The translations under genes were made by a program, and so were the position numbers. This document shows positions 8,700 to 17,629 of a DNA stretch of 64,000 bases, in pieces (position 1 is the first letter of the stretch; each line of letters opens with the position of its first letter). This DNA is from Neobacillus sp. WH10. Its GTDB lineage: Bacteria; Bacillota; Bacilli; Bacillales; Cytobacillaceae. The notes under the pieces were generated by a model that did no database searches, was not told the DNA's origin, and saw nothing but the letters and a program-made list of their open reading frames with translations. The DNA is taken from the NCBI RefSeq assembly GCF_030123405.1, contig NZ_CP126110.1, positions 2,356,001 to 2,420,000 on the forward strand. Direction: 5' to 3'.

Positions 8700-9359
8700 A
8701 TGTTTACTGGAATAATTGAAGAAATCGGCATACTCTCGAATATTCAGCGGACTGGAAACTCGTTTGTATTAACAATTGAAGCCAAAAAAATTCTTGACGA
8801 TGTTCATCTCGGCGACAGTATTGCCGTCAACGGAATATGTTTGACAGTTACTTCTTATACAGGTAAGCAATTCACGGTAGACGTAATGCCTGAAACAGTC
8901 AAAGCTACCAGTTTAAATACAGTTAAGCGGGGATCAAAAGTTAATTTAGAAAGAGCTATGGCTGCAGGTGGAAGATTCGGAGGTCATTTTGTTTCGGGAC
9001 ATATAGATGGCACAGGAGTTATAAAAAGTAAACAGGCCTTTGAAAATGCGGTTTATTATGAAATTGATGCGGACTCAAATTTATTAAAAGATGTAATTTT
9101 GAAGGGATCTGTTGCTGTCGATGGGACAAGCCTAACTGTTTTCGGAGTAACAGAAAATAGTTTTACAATATCTTTAATTCCACATACATTGTCGGAAACC
9201 ATATTGGGGCATAAGGGTTCAGGGGATATAGTAAATTTGGAATGCGATATGATTGGTAAATACGTCGGTCATTTTATCAAAAAGCTTACAAATGACCAAG
9301 AGCAAAAGAGCAGGTCAGGGATAACGGAAAAATTTTTAGAAGAGAATGGATTTTTTTAA
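8700..9359 (+). CDS. ribE: Riboflavin synthase alpha chain
   Basis: Enzyme of 219 residues that dismutates two 6,7-dimethyl-8-ribityllumazine molecules to riboflavin, as a trimer that sits within the lumazine synthase shell in Bacillus. It starts with the hallmark MFTGIIEEIG and contains two lumazine-binding barrels; the barrel 1 to 2 junction has GGHFVSGHIDGTG. TAAGGAGAAG gives a good ribosome binding site 15 bases after ribD ends. The C terminus has a short charged extension beyond the second barrel. Confidence 0.96.
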   Translation: MFTGIIEEIGILSNIQRTGNSFVLTIEAKKILDDVHLGDSIAVNGICLTVTSYTGKQFTVDVMPETVKATSLNTVKRGSKVNLERAMAAGGRFGGHFVSGHIDGTGVIKSKQAFENAVYYEIDADSNLLKDVILKGSVAVDGTSLTVFGVTENSFTISLIPHTLSETILGHKGSGDIVNLECDMIGKYVGHFIKKLTNDQEQKSRSGITEKFLEENGFF

Positions 9360-9420
9360 CCAATACTTCTGGAACGTCTCGTACCGCCATGGTGTTGAAC
9401 TATAACAGGGAGTGATAGAT

Positions 9421-10614
9421 GTGTTTAATTCAATTGATGAAGCTTTAACTGATTTAAAAGAAGGAAAGGTTATTATTGTTTGCGACGATGAGGAGAGGGA
9501 AAATGAAGGGGACTTTATCGCTTTAGCTGAAAAAGCTACTCCAACTGTGATTAATTTTATGGCGACACACGGTAGAGGACTCGTCTGTGTTCCAATTGAG
9601 GAAGATTTGGCGCAAAAATTGGACTTAATCCCAATGGTTTCTAAAAACACAGACCCTCATGGTACTGCCTTTACAGTTAGTATTGACCATAAATTTTCGA
9701 CAACAGGAATTTCGGCATTTGAACGTTCAGCCACAATCTTAAGTTTGCTTGACCCAGAGTCAAAAGCTGCAGATTTTAAACGTCCTGGACACATTTTTCC
9801 GCTAATTGCTAAAAAAGGCGGTGTTTTAAGGAGAACAGGGCATACGGAAGCGGCAGTAGACCTTGCCAAATTATGCGGTGCCAAACCAGCTGGAGTTATT
9901 TGTGAAATCATGAATGAGGACGGAACAATGGCACGTGTCCCTCAGTTGCAAAAAATTGCAGTTGACCTGAATGTAAAAATGATTACGATTAAAGATCTGA
10001 TTGAATATAGAAACAAAAAGGATAACCTAATAAAACGTGAGGTAGAAATAAATTTACCTACTGAATTTGGTGCTTTTAAAGCAGTCGGTTATTCGAATCT
10101 TGTTGATGAGAAAGAGCATGTAGCCTTAGTGAAAGGTGAAATTAATCCTGAAACACCTGTCCTTGTCCGAGTACATTCTGAATGCCTGACAGGGGACGTG
10201 TTCGGATCATACCGTTGTGATTGCGGTCCCCAGCTTCATGCTGCATTAAACCAGATCAATCAGGCGGGTAACGGAGTTCTGTTATATATGCGTCAAGAAG
10301 GCCGGGGTATTGGACTTCTCAATAAACTAAAAGCCTATAAACTACAAGAAGAGGGCTATGATACCGTTGAAGCAAATGAAAAACTCGGCTTTGGTGCTGA
10401 TTTAAGAGAGTATGGAATTGGTGCCCAAATTTTAAAGGATTTAGGGATTAAAAAAATGCTGTTATTAACGAATAATCCTCGAAAAATTAAAGGTCTCAAA
10501 GGCTATGATCTTGAAGTAGTGGAACGGGTACCGCTGCAAATGGACATTCGAAAGGAAAATGCCAATTATTTAAGAACAAAGCATGACAAACTCGGGCATT
10601 TGTTACATTACTAG
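9421..10614 (+). CDS. ribBA: Bifunctional DHBP synthase / GTP cyclohydrolase II
   Basis: Supplies both early riboflavin precursors. The N-terminal half (about 1-200) makes 3,4-dihydroxy-2-butanone 4-phosphate from ribulose 5-phosphate (DDEERENEGDF, HGRGL and GHTEAAVDL motifs). The C-terminal half is GTP cyclohydrolase II with zinc cysteines in HSECLTGDVFGSYRCDCG and the RQEGRGIGL loop. GTG 9421 (397 residues) is preferred over the in-frame GTG at 9412 because AGGGAG at 9407-9412 would overlap the earlier one. The start also matches B. subtilis RibBA (MF-x-x-I-x-EAL). The gene spacing is 61 bases after ribE with no terminator. Confidence 0.95.
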   Translation: MFNSIDEALTDLKEGKVIIVCDDEERENEGDFIALAEKATPTVINFMATHGRGLVCVPIEEDLAQKLDLIPMVSKNTDPHGTAFTVSIDHKFSTTGISAFERSATILSLLDPESKAADFKRPGHIFPLIAKKGGVLRRTGHTEAAVDLAKLCGAKPAGVICEIMNEDGTMARVPQLQKIAVDLNVKMITIKDLIEYRNKKDNLIKREVEINLPTEFGAFKAVGYSNLVDEKEHVALVKGEINPETPVLVRVHSECLTGDVFGSYRCDCGPQLHAALNQINQAGNGVLLYMRQEGRGIGLLNKLKAYKLQEEGYDTVEANEKLGFGADLREYGIGAQILKDLGIKKMLLLTNNPRKIKGLKGYDLEVVERVPLQMDIRKENANYLRTKHDKLGHLLHY

Positions 10615-10652
10615 AAATTAGTTAGCAAAAATTATCATATGGAGGCATAATC

Positions 10653-11123
10653 ATGGGAAATATTTTTGAAGGAAATTTAGTTGGATCTGGGTTAAAAGTA
10701 GGAATTGTTGTTGGAAGGTTTAATGAATTAATTACAAGTAAATTATTAGGCGGTGCACAGGATGCCCTAAAAAGGCATGGAGTCAGTGAATCAGACGTAG
10801 ATGTCGCTTGGGTTCCAGGTGCGTTTGAAATCCCTTTGATTGCCCAAAAAATGGCAAATAGTAAAAAGTATGATGCTGTCATCACACTTGGAACCGTTAT
10901 TCGCGGTTCTACTCCACATTTTGATTATGTTTGTAATGAAGCGGCTAAAGGTGTTTCATCAGTAGGATTAAATAGCGGTATTCCGGTTATTTTTGGAGTA
11001 TTAACGACGGATTCTATTGAACAGGCAATCGAGCGTGCAGGCACAAAAGCCGGCAATAAAGGCTGGGATGCGGCAACTGCAGCAATTGAAATGGCCAATT
11101 TATGCAGAAATATTGAGCAATAA
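10653..11123 (+). CDS. ribH: 6,7-dimethyl-8-ribityllumazine synthase
   Basis: Last gene of the rib operon, 156 residues. It condenses the pyrimidine and butanone phosphate to lumazine and assembles into a 60-subunit capsid. Typical motifs are VGRFNELIT near the N terminus, VPGAFEIPL, the substrate loop GTVIRGSTPHFDYVCNE with the conserved His, and FGVLTTDSIEQA. ATATGGAGGC gives the ribosome binding site. No clear terminator follows before the cobalamin leader. Confidence 0.96.
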   Translation: MGNIFEGNLVGSGLKVGIVVGRFNELITSKLLGGAQDALKRHGVSESDVDVAWVPGAFEIPLIAQKMANSKKYDAVITLGTVIRGSTPHFDYVCNEAAKGVSSVGLNSGIPVIFGVLTTDSIEQAIERAGTKAGNKGWDAATAAIEMANLCRNIEQ

Positions 11124-11200
11124 TTTAAATTGTTGAAATTAAATCCAAAACAAACTTATAAAAAACAAAATTTATTATTAGTTTGAAAATCTAAAAAACA

Positions 11201-11229
11201 TATACAAATCAATTTAGTTTTTTTATAAT
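11201..11229 (+). promoter_or_regulatory. Probable promoter of cobalamin operon
   Basis: TATACA (11201-11206), 17-base spacer, TATAAT (11224-11229). It would place the start near 11236, about 20 bases upstream of the riboswitch. Confidence 0.45.
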
Positions 11230-11257
11230 AAAAATAACAAAATATATTTTATTAAAT

Positions 11258-11470
11258 TAGGTGCTAGAATCATCTTGAATGATTTTAAGCTTAAAAGGGA
11301 AGTTTGGTGTAAAACCAACGCGGTCCCGCCACTGTAAATGAGAGCAACCTATAATTTGTCACTGTCTAATTGGATGGGAAGGCATAGGAAGCGATGATCA
11401 TGAGCCAGGAAACCTGCCTAATTCTTGCACGCTGATAAACCTACGAGGATAGGAAGGTGTTGAAGGCTAG
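11258..11470 (+). promoter_or_regulatory. Cobalamin riboswitch with antiterminator arm
   Basis: The B12-box core is present: AAAAGGGAA, GGTGTAAAACC, GCGGTCCCGCCACTGTAA and GAGCCAGGAAACCTGCC. GTGC (11261-11264) can pair with GCAC (11427-11430) to close P1. Downstream, GAAGGTGTT (11453-11461) is complementary to AACATCTTC (11512-11520), the left arm of the terminator, and is the likely antiterminator. High adenosylcobalamin should switch off the operon. Confidence 0.93.
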
Positions 11471-11511
11471 ACTCCTTTTACTTTATTTAGTAAATGCAAT
11501 CTAATCGCACC

Positions 11512-11543
11512 AACATCTTCATGTCATATGGAGATGTTTTTTT
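11512..11543 (+). terminator. Cobalamin-controlled attenuator
   Basis: AACATCT (11512-11518) pairs with AGATGTT (11532-11538), followed by TTTTTT. Its left arm is shared with the antiterminator pairing from 11453. Confidence 0.82.
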
Positions 11544-11611
11544 ATTGGCAGAAGCAGGACTTATTTTTTGTTACTATCATTTTATCTAAACAGAAAGCAG
11601 GGAGAAGAAAC

Positions 11612-12574
11612 ATGAAGAAATTGTATTCACTATTGTTGATCGTATTATTAACAATAGGCGCTTTAGCAGGTTGTACTGAAAAGAAAGAACAAGTAAAAGA
11701 AGATAATAAAGCAAGTGTTGGCAGCAAAACGGAAGCTGCGTTTCCAGTTACCATAAAAGATGCATTAGGGAATAAGGTGGTTATAGAGAAGAAGCCGGAG
11801 AAGATTGTTTCATTGATGCCAAGTAATACGGAAATTGCCTATTCATTAGGTCTTGGAAAAGAAGTGGTTGGTGTTTCTGATTTTGATAATTATCCTGAAG
11901 ATGTTTTGAAAAAAGAGAAAGTAGGCGGACAAGATATTAATTTGGAAAAAATCATCTCTTTAAAGCCTAATTTAGTATTAGCACATGCCTCTTCTGCTCA
12001 TAATTCGACAGAAGGGTTACAGCAGTTAAAAGATGCCGGAATTTCCGTCCTAGTTGTAAATGATGCGGAAAATTTTGACCAAGTGTATGATTCCATTCGT
12101 ATGATTGGGAAAGCTACTGGTGAAACAAAGAAAGCAGACGAAATCATTAAAGGGATGAAAGACGATTTAGCAAAGATTATTGCTAAGACGAAAGATATAA
12201 AAATGAAGAAAAAGGTATTTGTTGAAGTATCTCCTGCCCCAGAGATTTATACATCAGGAAAGAATACTTTTATGGATGAAATGTTAAGCGTTATTAATGC
12301 GGAAAATATCGCAAATGATCAGGAAGGCTGGGTCAAAATTGATCAAGAAGCTATGATCAAACGAAATCCTGATGTCGTGATCACTACATATGGGTACTAT
12401 GTGAAAAATCCGACTGAGCAAGTATTAAGCAGACAAGGCTGGGAATCGGTTAACGCTGTAAAAAATAAGCAGGTAATCGATGTAGATTCTGATCGTGTTA
12501 CTCGCTCAGGTCCTAGGATTGTTGAAGGAGTAGAGGAACTTGCAAAGGCTGTCTATCCAGAAGTTTTTAAATAA
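11612..12574 (+). CDS. btuF: Cobalamin/cobinamide-binding lipoprotein BtuF
   Basis: Extracytoplasmic substrate-binding lipoprotein of 320 residues that hands corrinoid to the BtuCD-type importer. It has a signal peptide with lipobox LAGC (Cys at about residue 21). The mature protein is of the class III helical-backbone type, with SLMPSNTEIAYSLGLG and VVGVSDFDNYP typical of BtuF. ATG 11612 is selected because AGGGAGAAG lies just upstream. The longer in-frame reading from 11528 begins inside the attenuator hairpin. First gene of the riboswitch-controlled operon. Confidence 0.92.
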   Translation: MKKLYSLLLIVLLTIGALAGCTEKKEQVKEDNKASVGSKTEAAFPVTIKDALGNKVVIEKKPEKIVSLMPSNTEIAYSLGLGKEVVGVSDFDNYPEDVLKKEKVGGQDINLEKIISLKPNLVLAHASSAHNSTEGLQQLKDAGISVLVVNDAENFDQVYDSIRMIGKATGETKKADEIIKGMKDDLAKIIAKTKDIKMKKKVFVEVSPAPEIYTSGKNTFMDEMLSVINAENIANDQEGWVKIDQEAMIKRNPDVVITTYGYYVKNPTEQVLSRQGWESVNAVKNKQVIDVDSDRVTRSGPRIVEGVEELAKAVYPEVFK

Positions 12575-13592
12575 TAAATTCTTAGCCTTTTTTCTTGCAT
12601 CAATTTTCCTTATTATTGCAATTTTATTAGGTATTTCAATAGGAACTGTTTATGTACCAATAGAAACGATTATTCAAATTATCTTTGTTAAGTTATTTGG
12701 GGTAGGGTCAATTGATCCGATGCATGAGAGTATTATTATGAATATTCGCTTACCTAGAGTGATATTAGCAGGCCTTGTGGGTGCTGCTCTTGCTATTGCA
12801 GGAGCGGCTTTCCAAGGTCTGCTAAGAAATCCGTTAGCAGATCCCTATACATTGGGTGTTTCATCTGGAGCATCTGTGGGTGCGGTCTTAACACTGTTTT
12901 TTCATCTATCGATCCCATTTGTTGGGATGTTCACATTACCCTTACTTAGTATTCTATTTTCTTTTATTACCATTTTTTTCGTTCTTGCTTTTGCCCGGAA
13001 AATAGACCGCTCAATGAAAGTGGAAACAATTATCTTAACAGGTATTATTTTTAGCTCCTTTTTAGGAGCAGTTATTTCCCTCATGATTGCACTAACCGGC
13101 GATGAGCTGAGGCAAATTATTGGCTGGCTCTTAGGAAGTGTATCGATGAGAGGATGGGATTACATAAAAATTATTTTGCCATTTTTCATTATTGGTTCTG
13201 CCATATTAATCTTTAATGCAAAAGAATTAAATGCCATGTCGTTTGGGGAAGAAAGAGCACAGCATTTAGGGGTCAATGTGCAAAAAAGAAAGCTAATTAT
13301 TTTATCGGCTGGTTCCATATTAACAGGAGCAGCCGTTGCAGTTTCAGGGACAATTGGTTTTGTTGGTCTGGTAATTCCCCACCTTTCAAGAATATTGTGG
13401 GGACCCGATCATCGGTACCTTCTTCCGCTATCCATTTTAACCGGAAGCGGTTTTTTAATTCTAGCTGACCTCCTATCCCGTACCATTATTTCACCAACTG
13501 AATTGCCAATTGGGGTTATTACCGCTTTAATTGGCGCACCTGTATTTGCAATTATTCTGCTACAGAGAAAAAGGAAGGAAAGAAGTGGATAG
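12540..13592 (+). CDS. btuC: Cobalamin ABC transporter permease BtuC
   Basis: FecCD-family permease of 350 residues with about ten transmembrane helices, forming the inner-membrane channel of the corrinoid importer. The family motifs LRLPRVILA-type (IRLPRVILAGLVGAALAIAG) and GxIGFVGLVIPHLSR are present. TTG 12540 overlaps btuF by 35 bases and has AGAGGAAC upstream. A second in-frame TTG at 12594 would cut into the first helix and is less likely. The overlap implies translational coupling with btuF. Confidence 0.92.
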   Translation: MQRLSIQKFLNNKFLAFFLASIFLIIAILLGISIGTVYVPIETIIQIIFVKLFGVGSIDPMHESIIMNIRLPRVILAGLVGAALAIAGAAFQGLLRNPLADPYTLGVSSGASVGAVLTLFFHLSIPFVGMFTLPLLSILFSFITIFFVLAFARKIDRSMKVETIILTGIIFSSFLGAVISLMIALTGDELRQIIGWLLGSVSMRGWDYIKIILPFFIIGSAILIFNAKELNAMSFGEERAQHLGVNVQKRKLIILSAGSILTGAAVAVSGTIGFVGLVIPHLSRILWGPDHRYLLPLSILTGSGFLILADLLSRTIISPTELPIGVITALIGAPVFAIILLQRKRKERSG

Positions 13593-13595
13593 ACC

Positions 13596-15062
13596 ATGCT
13601 AAGCGTTCAACATGTTTCAGGTGGTTACGCAGATGAATCTGTTTTAAAGGACATTTCTTTTGAAGTAAATCAAGGGGAATTGTTCGGGGTTTTAGGCCCA
13701 AATGGAAGTGGAAAAACGACTCTGTTAAAAATGATTAGTGGTATTTTACCGACAAAACAAGGTGAGATATTAATTAGTGGAAAGAGGCTACAGGAATATG
13801 GTATTAAGCAGCTTGCACAAATTGTTGCGGTTCTTTCACAGCATTCTTCACAGTCTTTTTCTTATACGGTTAAGGAAACCGTTTCACTTGGAAGATATGC
13901 ACATCAAACAGGCTGGTTTCAGACTTGGTCTAATGAGGATGAGGAAATTGTCCATAGAGTAATGAACCAGACTGGAATATCCTCATTTCAACATAAGAAT
14001 ATTCAGGAGTTATCTGGCGGTGAAAAACAAAGGGTATTTCTTGCCCAGGCATTGGCCCAAGAGCCGAAAATTCTACTTTTAGATGAACCAACAAATCACT
14101 TAGATTTATCCTATCAGAAAGAACTACTTGACCTTTTAAAGCAATGGACGACAGAACAAGGGTTGACGGTTATCTCAATATTCCATGATATAAATCTTGC
14201 TGGCCTATACTGTGATCGCTTGTTGCTGCTTGAAAAAGGAACCATCAATAGTAACCATATTCCGAACGAAGTCCTTAAAGAGGATAGAATAAGAAGCGTT
14301 TATCGTACAAAAATTCAGAAACATCCCCATCCAAAGGTGGCTGCTCCACAAATGGTGTTACTGCCGGAAGTAACTCGGGACACAAAAAATATTGAAATTA
14401 ATGAAGCATTGTTACGTGTGACAAGCGAGTTCATCGAGATAAAATCCCCAGCCCCATTAAGAACAATGTCTTCGGGTGTGGTAGGTTCAGGAACGGGCTG
14501 GCATCAAGCTTTTGTCAATCGTCATGTAAGCAAGGACTACAATTGTGATAATCATCGGGAGGAAATGGTTTCTTTTTTGAAAGCAAAGGGGTTTGAACCA
14601 TCGGATACAGTTGGCATGATGACAGCGGTACGGCTTGAGGACATGTCTTGCCAACGCCTTGAACAGGATGGCTTCTCGATCTTTGTTGTGGTCACCGCCG
14701 GGGTTGGAAATGCGATTGATGTTTCGAAAAGTGAGAGGGACACTCTGGAAATGTCGCCTGGGACAATTAATATATGGATTTTCGTTAACGGCGAGATAAC
14801 TGAGGAAGCCTTTATACAAAGCATTATGACAGCAACGGAAGCAAAGGTAAAGGCGATGCATGATCAAAAGGTGTTGGATAAAGTCACGGGAACCATTGCA
14901 ACCGGTACCTCAACAGATAGTATTTTAATTGCTGCGACCCAAACCGGAAAAGTGTTAGAATATGCCGGAACCATTACTCCTCTTGGAAAGCTTATTAGTA
15001 AAGCTGTTTATCAGTGCACGAAAAAAGCCATTCAAAAGTCGCAAAAAAGGAAACAACCATGA
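13596..15062 (+). CDS. btuD: BtuD ATPase fused to adenosylcobinamide amidohydrolase CbiZ
   Basis: Two-domain protein of 488 residues. The first 250 or so form the importer ATPase: Walker A GPNGSGKTT (34-42), signature LSGGEKQR, Walker B ILLLDEPTNHLD. The rest, from about residue 255, resembles CbiZ, which hydrolyses the aminopropanol amide of adenosylcobinamide to give adenosylcobyric acid; motifs seen include SSGVVGSGTGWH and GTIATGTSTDSILIA. Joining import and remodelling on one chain lets cobinamide-type corrinoids be converted as they enter. It starts three bases after btuC and its stop overlaps cbiB as ATGA. Confidence 0.9.
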   Translation: MLSVQHVSGGYADESVLKDISFEVNQGELFGVLGPNGSGKTTLLKMISGILPTKQGEILISGKRLQEYGIKQLAQIVAVLSQHSSQSFSYTVKETVSLGRYAHQTGWFQTWSNEDEEIVHRVMNQTGISSFQHKNIQELSGGEKQRVFLAQALAQEPKILLLDEPTNHLDLSYQKELLDLLKQWTTEQGLTVISIFHDINLAGLYCDRLLLLEKGTINSNHIPNEVLKEDRIRSVYRTKIQKHPHPKVAAPQMVLLPEVTRDTKNIEINEALLRVTSEFIEIKSPAPLRTMSSGVVGSGTGWHQAFVNRHVSKDYNCDNHREEMVSFLKAKGFEPSDTVGMMTAVRLEDMSCQRLEQDGFSIFVVVTAGVGNAIDVSKSERDTLEMSPGTINIWIFVNGEITEEAFIQSIMTATEAKVKAMHDQKVLDKVTGTIATGTSTDSILIAATQTGKVLEYAGTITPLGKLISKAVYQCTKKAIQKSQKRKQP

Positions 15063-16042
15063 TTGTCAATCACTTAATTTCGATTACATTTGCTTATGTT
15101 ATTGATATGGTTGTCGGCGATCCTCCCAATTGGCCACATCCCGTAAGATGGATTGGATCGATGATATCTTTTTTTGAAAAGCGTTGGAATCATGGTGAGT
15201 CTAAACGGTTGAAAGGAATCGCAATGCTCCTTTCTGTTTTACTGTTTGTTTCTTCTATCGTTTTGTTGGTGGTATTAATAGGATATATGCTTCATCCGGT
15301 AGTGGGTATTTTAGTGGAAAGTATCATTATTTCTACAACGATTGCTCAAAGAAGCTTGAAGGAAGCTTCCCTTGAAGTTTATTACCCTTTAATTTCGGGG
15401 GACCTGGTTGAATCAAGAAGAAAACTTTCTTATATTGTTGGCCGTGATACGAATGATCTTGAAGAAAGTGAAATAGCAAGGGGGACGATTGAGACTGTTG
15501 CGGAAAATACAAGTGACGGGGTAACAGCTCCCTTATTTTGGGCATTGATTGGTGGAGCGCCGCTTGCAATGATTTACCGGGCAACGAATACTTGTGATTC
15601 GATGGTTGGACATATGAATGAAAGATATAAAGAGTTTGGCTGGGCATCAGCTAAATGGGATGATGTGATGAACTGGATTCCAAGTCGCTTAACAGGCATC
15701 ATCATGCTGATCGGAAAACATCCGGAAAGTATGGCTTATCGAAAGGCATGGACTATATTGTTCCACGATGCTAAAAAGCATCCCAGCCCAAACAGCGGCT
15801 GGGGTGAAGCTGCTGTTGCCGCGATTTTAGGAATTCAGCTTGGCGGCAGGAATTACTACAAAGGAATTGTTTCAAACCGTGCAAAGATGGGAGAACAGCT
15901 TAATCCGATTCAAGCAGAACATATAGTAAAGGCGAACTCTATTTTAGCAAAAACAGTATTTTTATTTTTACTTTTATTATGGATGGGAGGTATGCTCTTT
16001 GATTTGGCCGTCACATGGTTCCAATCCTCAATACCTATATGA
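15059..16042 (+). CDS. cbiB: Adenosylcobinamide-phosphate synthase CbiB
   Basis: Membrane enzyme of 327 residues that attaches aminopropanol (phosphate) to adenosylcobyric acid. The family features DMVVGDPPNWPHPVRWIG near the N terminus, GTIETVAENTSDG and HPSPNSGWGEAA are all present, with four to five hydrophobic stretches. ATG 15059 is chosen because it overlaps the btuD stop as ATGA and fits the family N terminus. An in-frame ATG at 15014 lies inside btuD without a binding site. Called cobD in aerobic-pathway nomenclature. Confidence 0.93.
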   Translation: MIVNHLISITFAYVIDMVVGDPPNWPHPVRWIGSMISFFEKRWNHGESKRLKGIAMLLSVLLFVSSIVLLVVLIGYMLHPVVGILVESIIISTTIAQRSLKEASLEVYYPLISGDLVESRRKLSYIVGRDTNDLEESEIARGTIETVAENTSDGVTAPLFWALIGGAPLAMIYRATNTCDSMVGHMNERYKEFGWASAKWDDVMNWIPSRLTGIIMLIGKHPESMAYRKAWTILFHDAKKHPSPNSGWGEAAVAAILGIQLGGRNYYKGIVSNRAKMGEQLNPIQAEHIVKANSILAKTVFLFLLLLWMGGMLFDLAVTWFQSSIPI

Positions 16043-17075
16043 GGCAATGGGGCTTTCGCTCCCTGCACAATATCATGATTTTAGCGCAAATATAAATCCA
16101 CTTGGTCCGCCTCCTGCATTAAAGGAAAAATGGCAGGATTTGTATCAAGAAATTTTCACTTATCCAGATCCATTTGCTACTAAGCTTAAAAAAAGGATTG
16201 AAAACCAAGAACAGATTCCGGGACAATCTATTCTGATTGGAAATGGGGGAGCAGAGCTTATTACCTTGGTTGCCCGGATGCTTACCGGAAAAAAAGTATT
16301 ATTGGTGCAGCCAACTTTTTCAGAATATGAAAAAGCCTGCCGGGCAAACAAATGTGAGTTTCTATATCATCAACTAAGGGAGCCTCACTTTGAATTAAAA
16401 CTTGATGAATTGCGTGCCAAACTAGTGTATGCCGATGCAATATTCCTTTGTAATCCAAATAATCCAACAGGGATTCAGTATTCTAGTTCTACAATTATTT
16501 CCTTATTCGAGGCATGTGAAAAGGAAAATTGCTTGGTTATTTTAGATGAAGCATTTTTTGATTTTTTACTAGAGTATGACTCATTCATTCCATACATAAA
16601 CAGGTTTCCTAATTTACTTATTATTCGATCGATGACAAAGATGTATTCGATTCCAGGAATTCGCTTAGGATATTTAGTGGCGCAGCCTGCAATTGTCTCA
16701 GAACTTAGTGAACTGCAATCACATTGGAGTACCAATACAATTGCCTTATTAGCTGGTGAACTATGTTTGCAAAATAAAACTTTTATTCAAGAGACACAGA
16801 ACTATATAAGTAATGAACGGAATAGGTTGTTCCATTTTTTTAAACATCAAGAATATATTTCTTCATTCTCAAAAGTAAATTTCTATTTATTACAAGATCC
16901 CTTATTGGAAAATCAATTACCGTTGTTTAAGTTTCTGCTTAATCACGGGATTGTCCCTCGACATACGATGAATTTTCCCGGACTGGACGGAAGATGGCTC
17001 CGTTTTGCAATAAAGGGAGTTGAAGAAAACAATCATCTAATGGAGGTGTTAACCATTTGGAGGCATCATCATTAA
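15999..17075 (+). CDS. cobD: L-threonine-O-3-phosphate decarboxylase CobD
   Basis: PLP-dependent class I aminotransferase-fold enzyme of 358 residues that decarboxylates threonine phosphate to (R)-1-amino-2-propanol O-phosphate, the CbiB substrate. The N-terminal HGSNP and SANINPLGPP, the NPNNPTG loop and the Schiff-base lysine K214 in SMTKMYSIPGIRLG all fit CobD. TTG 15999 is supported by GGGAGG at 15985-15990 and overlaps cbiB by 44 bases. Histidinol-phosphate aminotransferase is the close relative, but the HG-N motif and the operon favour CobD. Confidence 0.92.
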   Translation: MIWPSHGSNPQYLYEAMGLSLPAQYHDFSANINPLGPPPALKEKWQDLYQEIFTYPDPFATKLKKRIENQEQIPGQSILIGNGGAELITLVARMLTGKKVLLVQPTFSEYEKACRANKCEFLYHQLREPHFELKLDELRAKLVYADAIFLCNPNNPTGIQYSSSTIISLFEACEKENCLVILDEAFFDFLLEYDSFIPYINRFPNLLIIRSMTKMYSIPGIRLGYLVAQPAIVSELSELQSHWSTNTIALLAGELCLQNKTFIQETQNYISNERNRLFHFFKHQEYISSFSKVNFYLLQDPLLENQLPLFKFLLNHGIVPRHTMNFPGLDGRWLRFAIKGVEENNHLMEVLTIWRHHH

Positions 17076-17629
17076 TTTTTATAACCGGTGGAGTAAGAAG
17101 TGGGAAGAGCAGCTTTGCTGAAAGTAAAGCAATAGAAATTGCTAGTAATAAAGAGAGACAGCTTATCTACCTAGCAACGGGAGTTTCTTCTGATTCGGAA
17201 ATGAAGGAACGAATTGAAATACATCAGCGTGATAGAAATATGGGACCGTATAAATGGAAAACAATTGAACGACCGGTGCAAATAGGCGGGATTGTAGATG
17301 TTTTCAATAATCAAGATATTATTTTGTTAGATTGTGTTACAACACTTTTAAATAATGAACTATTTTCTACTGATCGAACCTGGGATGATTCTTTTTTTAA
17401 AACGGTCAAAGAAAATATTATTACTGGAATTATTTCGATAAAAGATCGAGCAGGAACAATGATTGTTGTTAGTAATGAGGTATTATTTGAGTCATTACTA
17501 GCTACAGACATCGTTTTTTCATATGGTCTCTTGCTGGGACAAATCCATCAAGAATTAGTAAAAATGGCGGATCAAGTTTTTTTAGTGGAAGCAGGGATTC
17601 CGATCGTTATGAAAGGAGCAAGTCAATGA
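17057..17629 (+). CDS. cobU: Adenosylcobinamide kinase/guanylyltransferase CobU (C-terminal motif missing)
   Basis: 190-residue CobU-family protein that should phosphorylate adenosylcobinamide and then transfer GMP to give adenosyl-GDP-cobinamide. The P-loop GGVRSGKSS (11-19) and the active-site region RIEIHQRD with H56, the position of the GMP-accepting His in Salmonella CobU, are intact. The usual GIVP-x-NR-x-x-R-x-x-RD-x-x-G-x-x-NQ segment is not conserved: after VVSNEV the protein reads LFESLLATDIVFSYGLLLGQ. That segment is present instead in the CobU-like protein encoded at 20440. TTG 17057 follows GGAGGTG and overlaps cobD by 19 bases. Confidence 0.88.
   Translation: MEASSLIFITGGVRSGKSSFAESKAIEIASNKERQLIYLATGVSSDSEMKERIEIHQRDRNMGPYKWKTIERPVQIGGIVDVFNNQDIILLDCVTTLLNNELFSTDRTWDDSFFKTVKENIITGIISIKDRAGTMIVVSNEVLFESLLATDIVFSYGLLLGQIHQELVKMADQVFLVEAGIPIVMKGASQ

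Noticed and set aside
11528..11611. Upstream extension of btuF
   Set aside because: The first codons form part of the attenuator hairpin, and the lipoprotein signal peptide begins properly at 11612.
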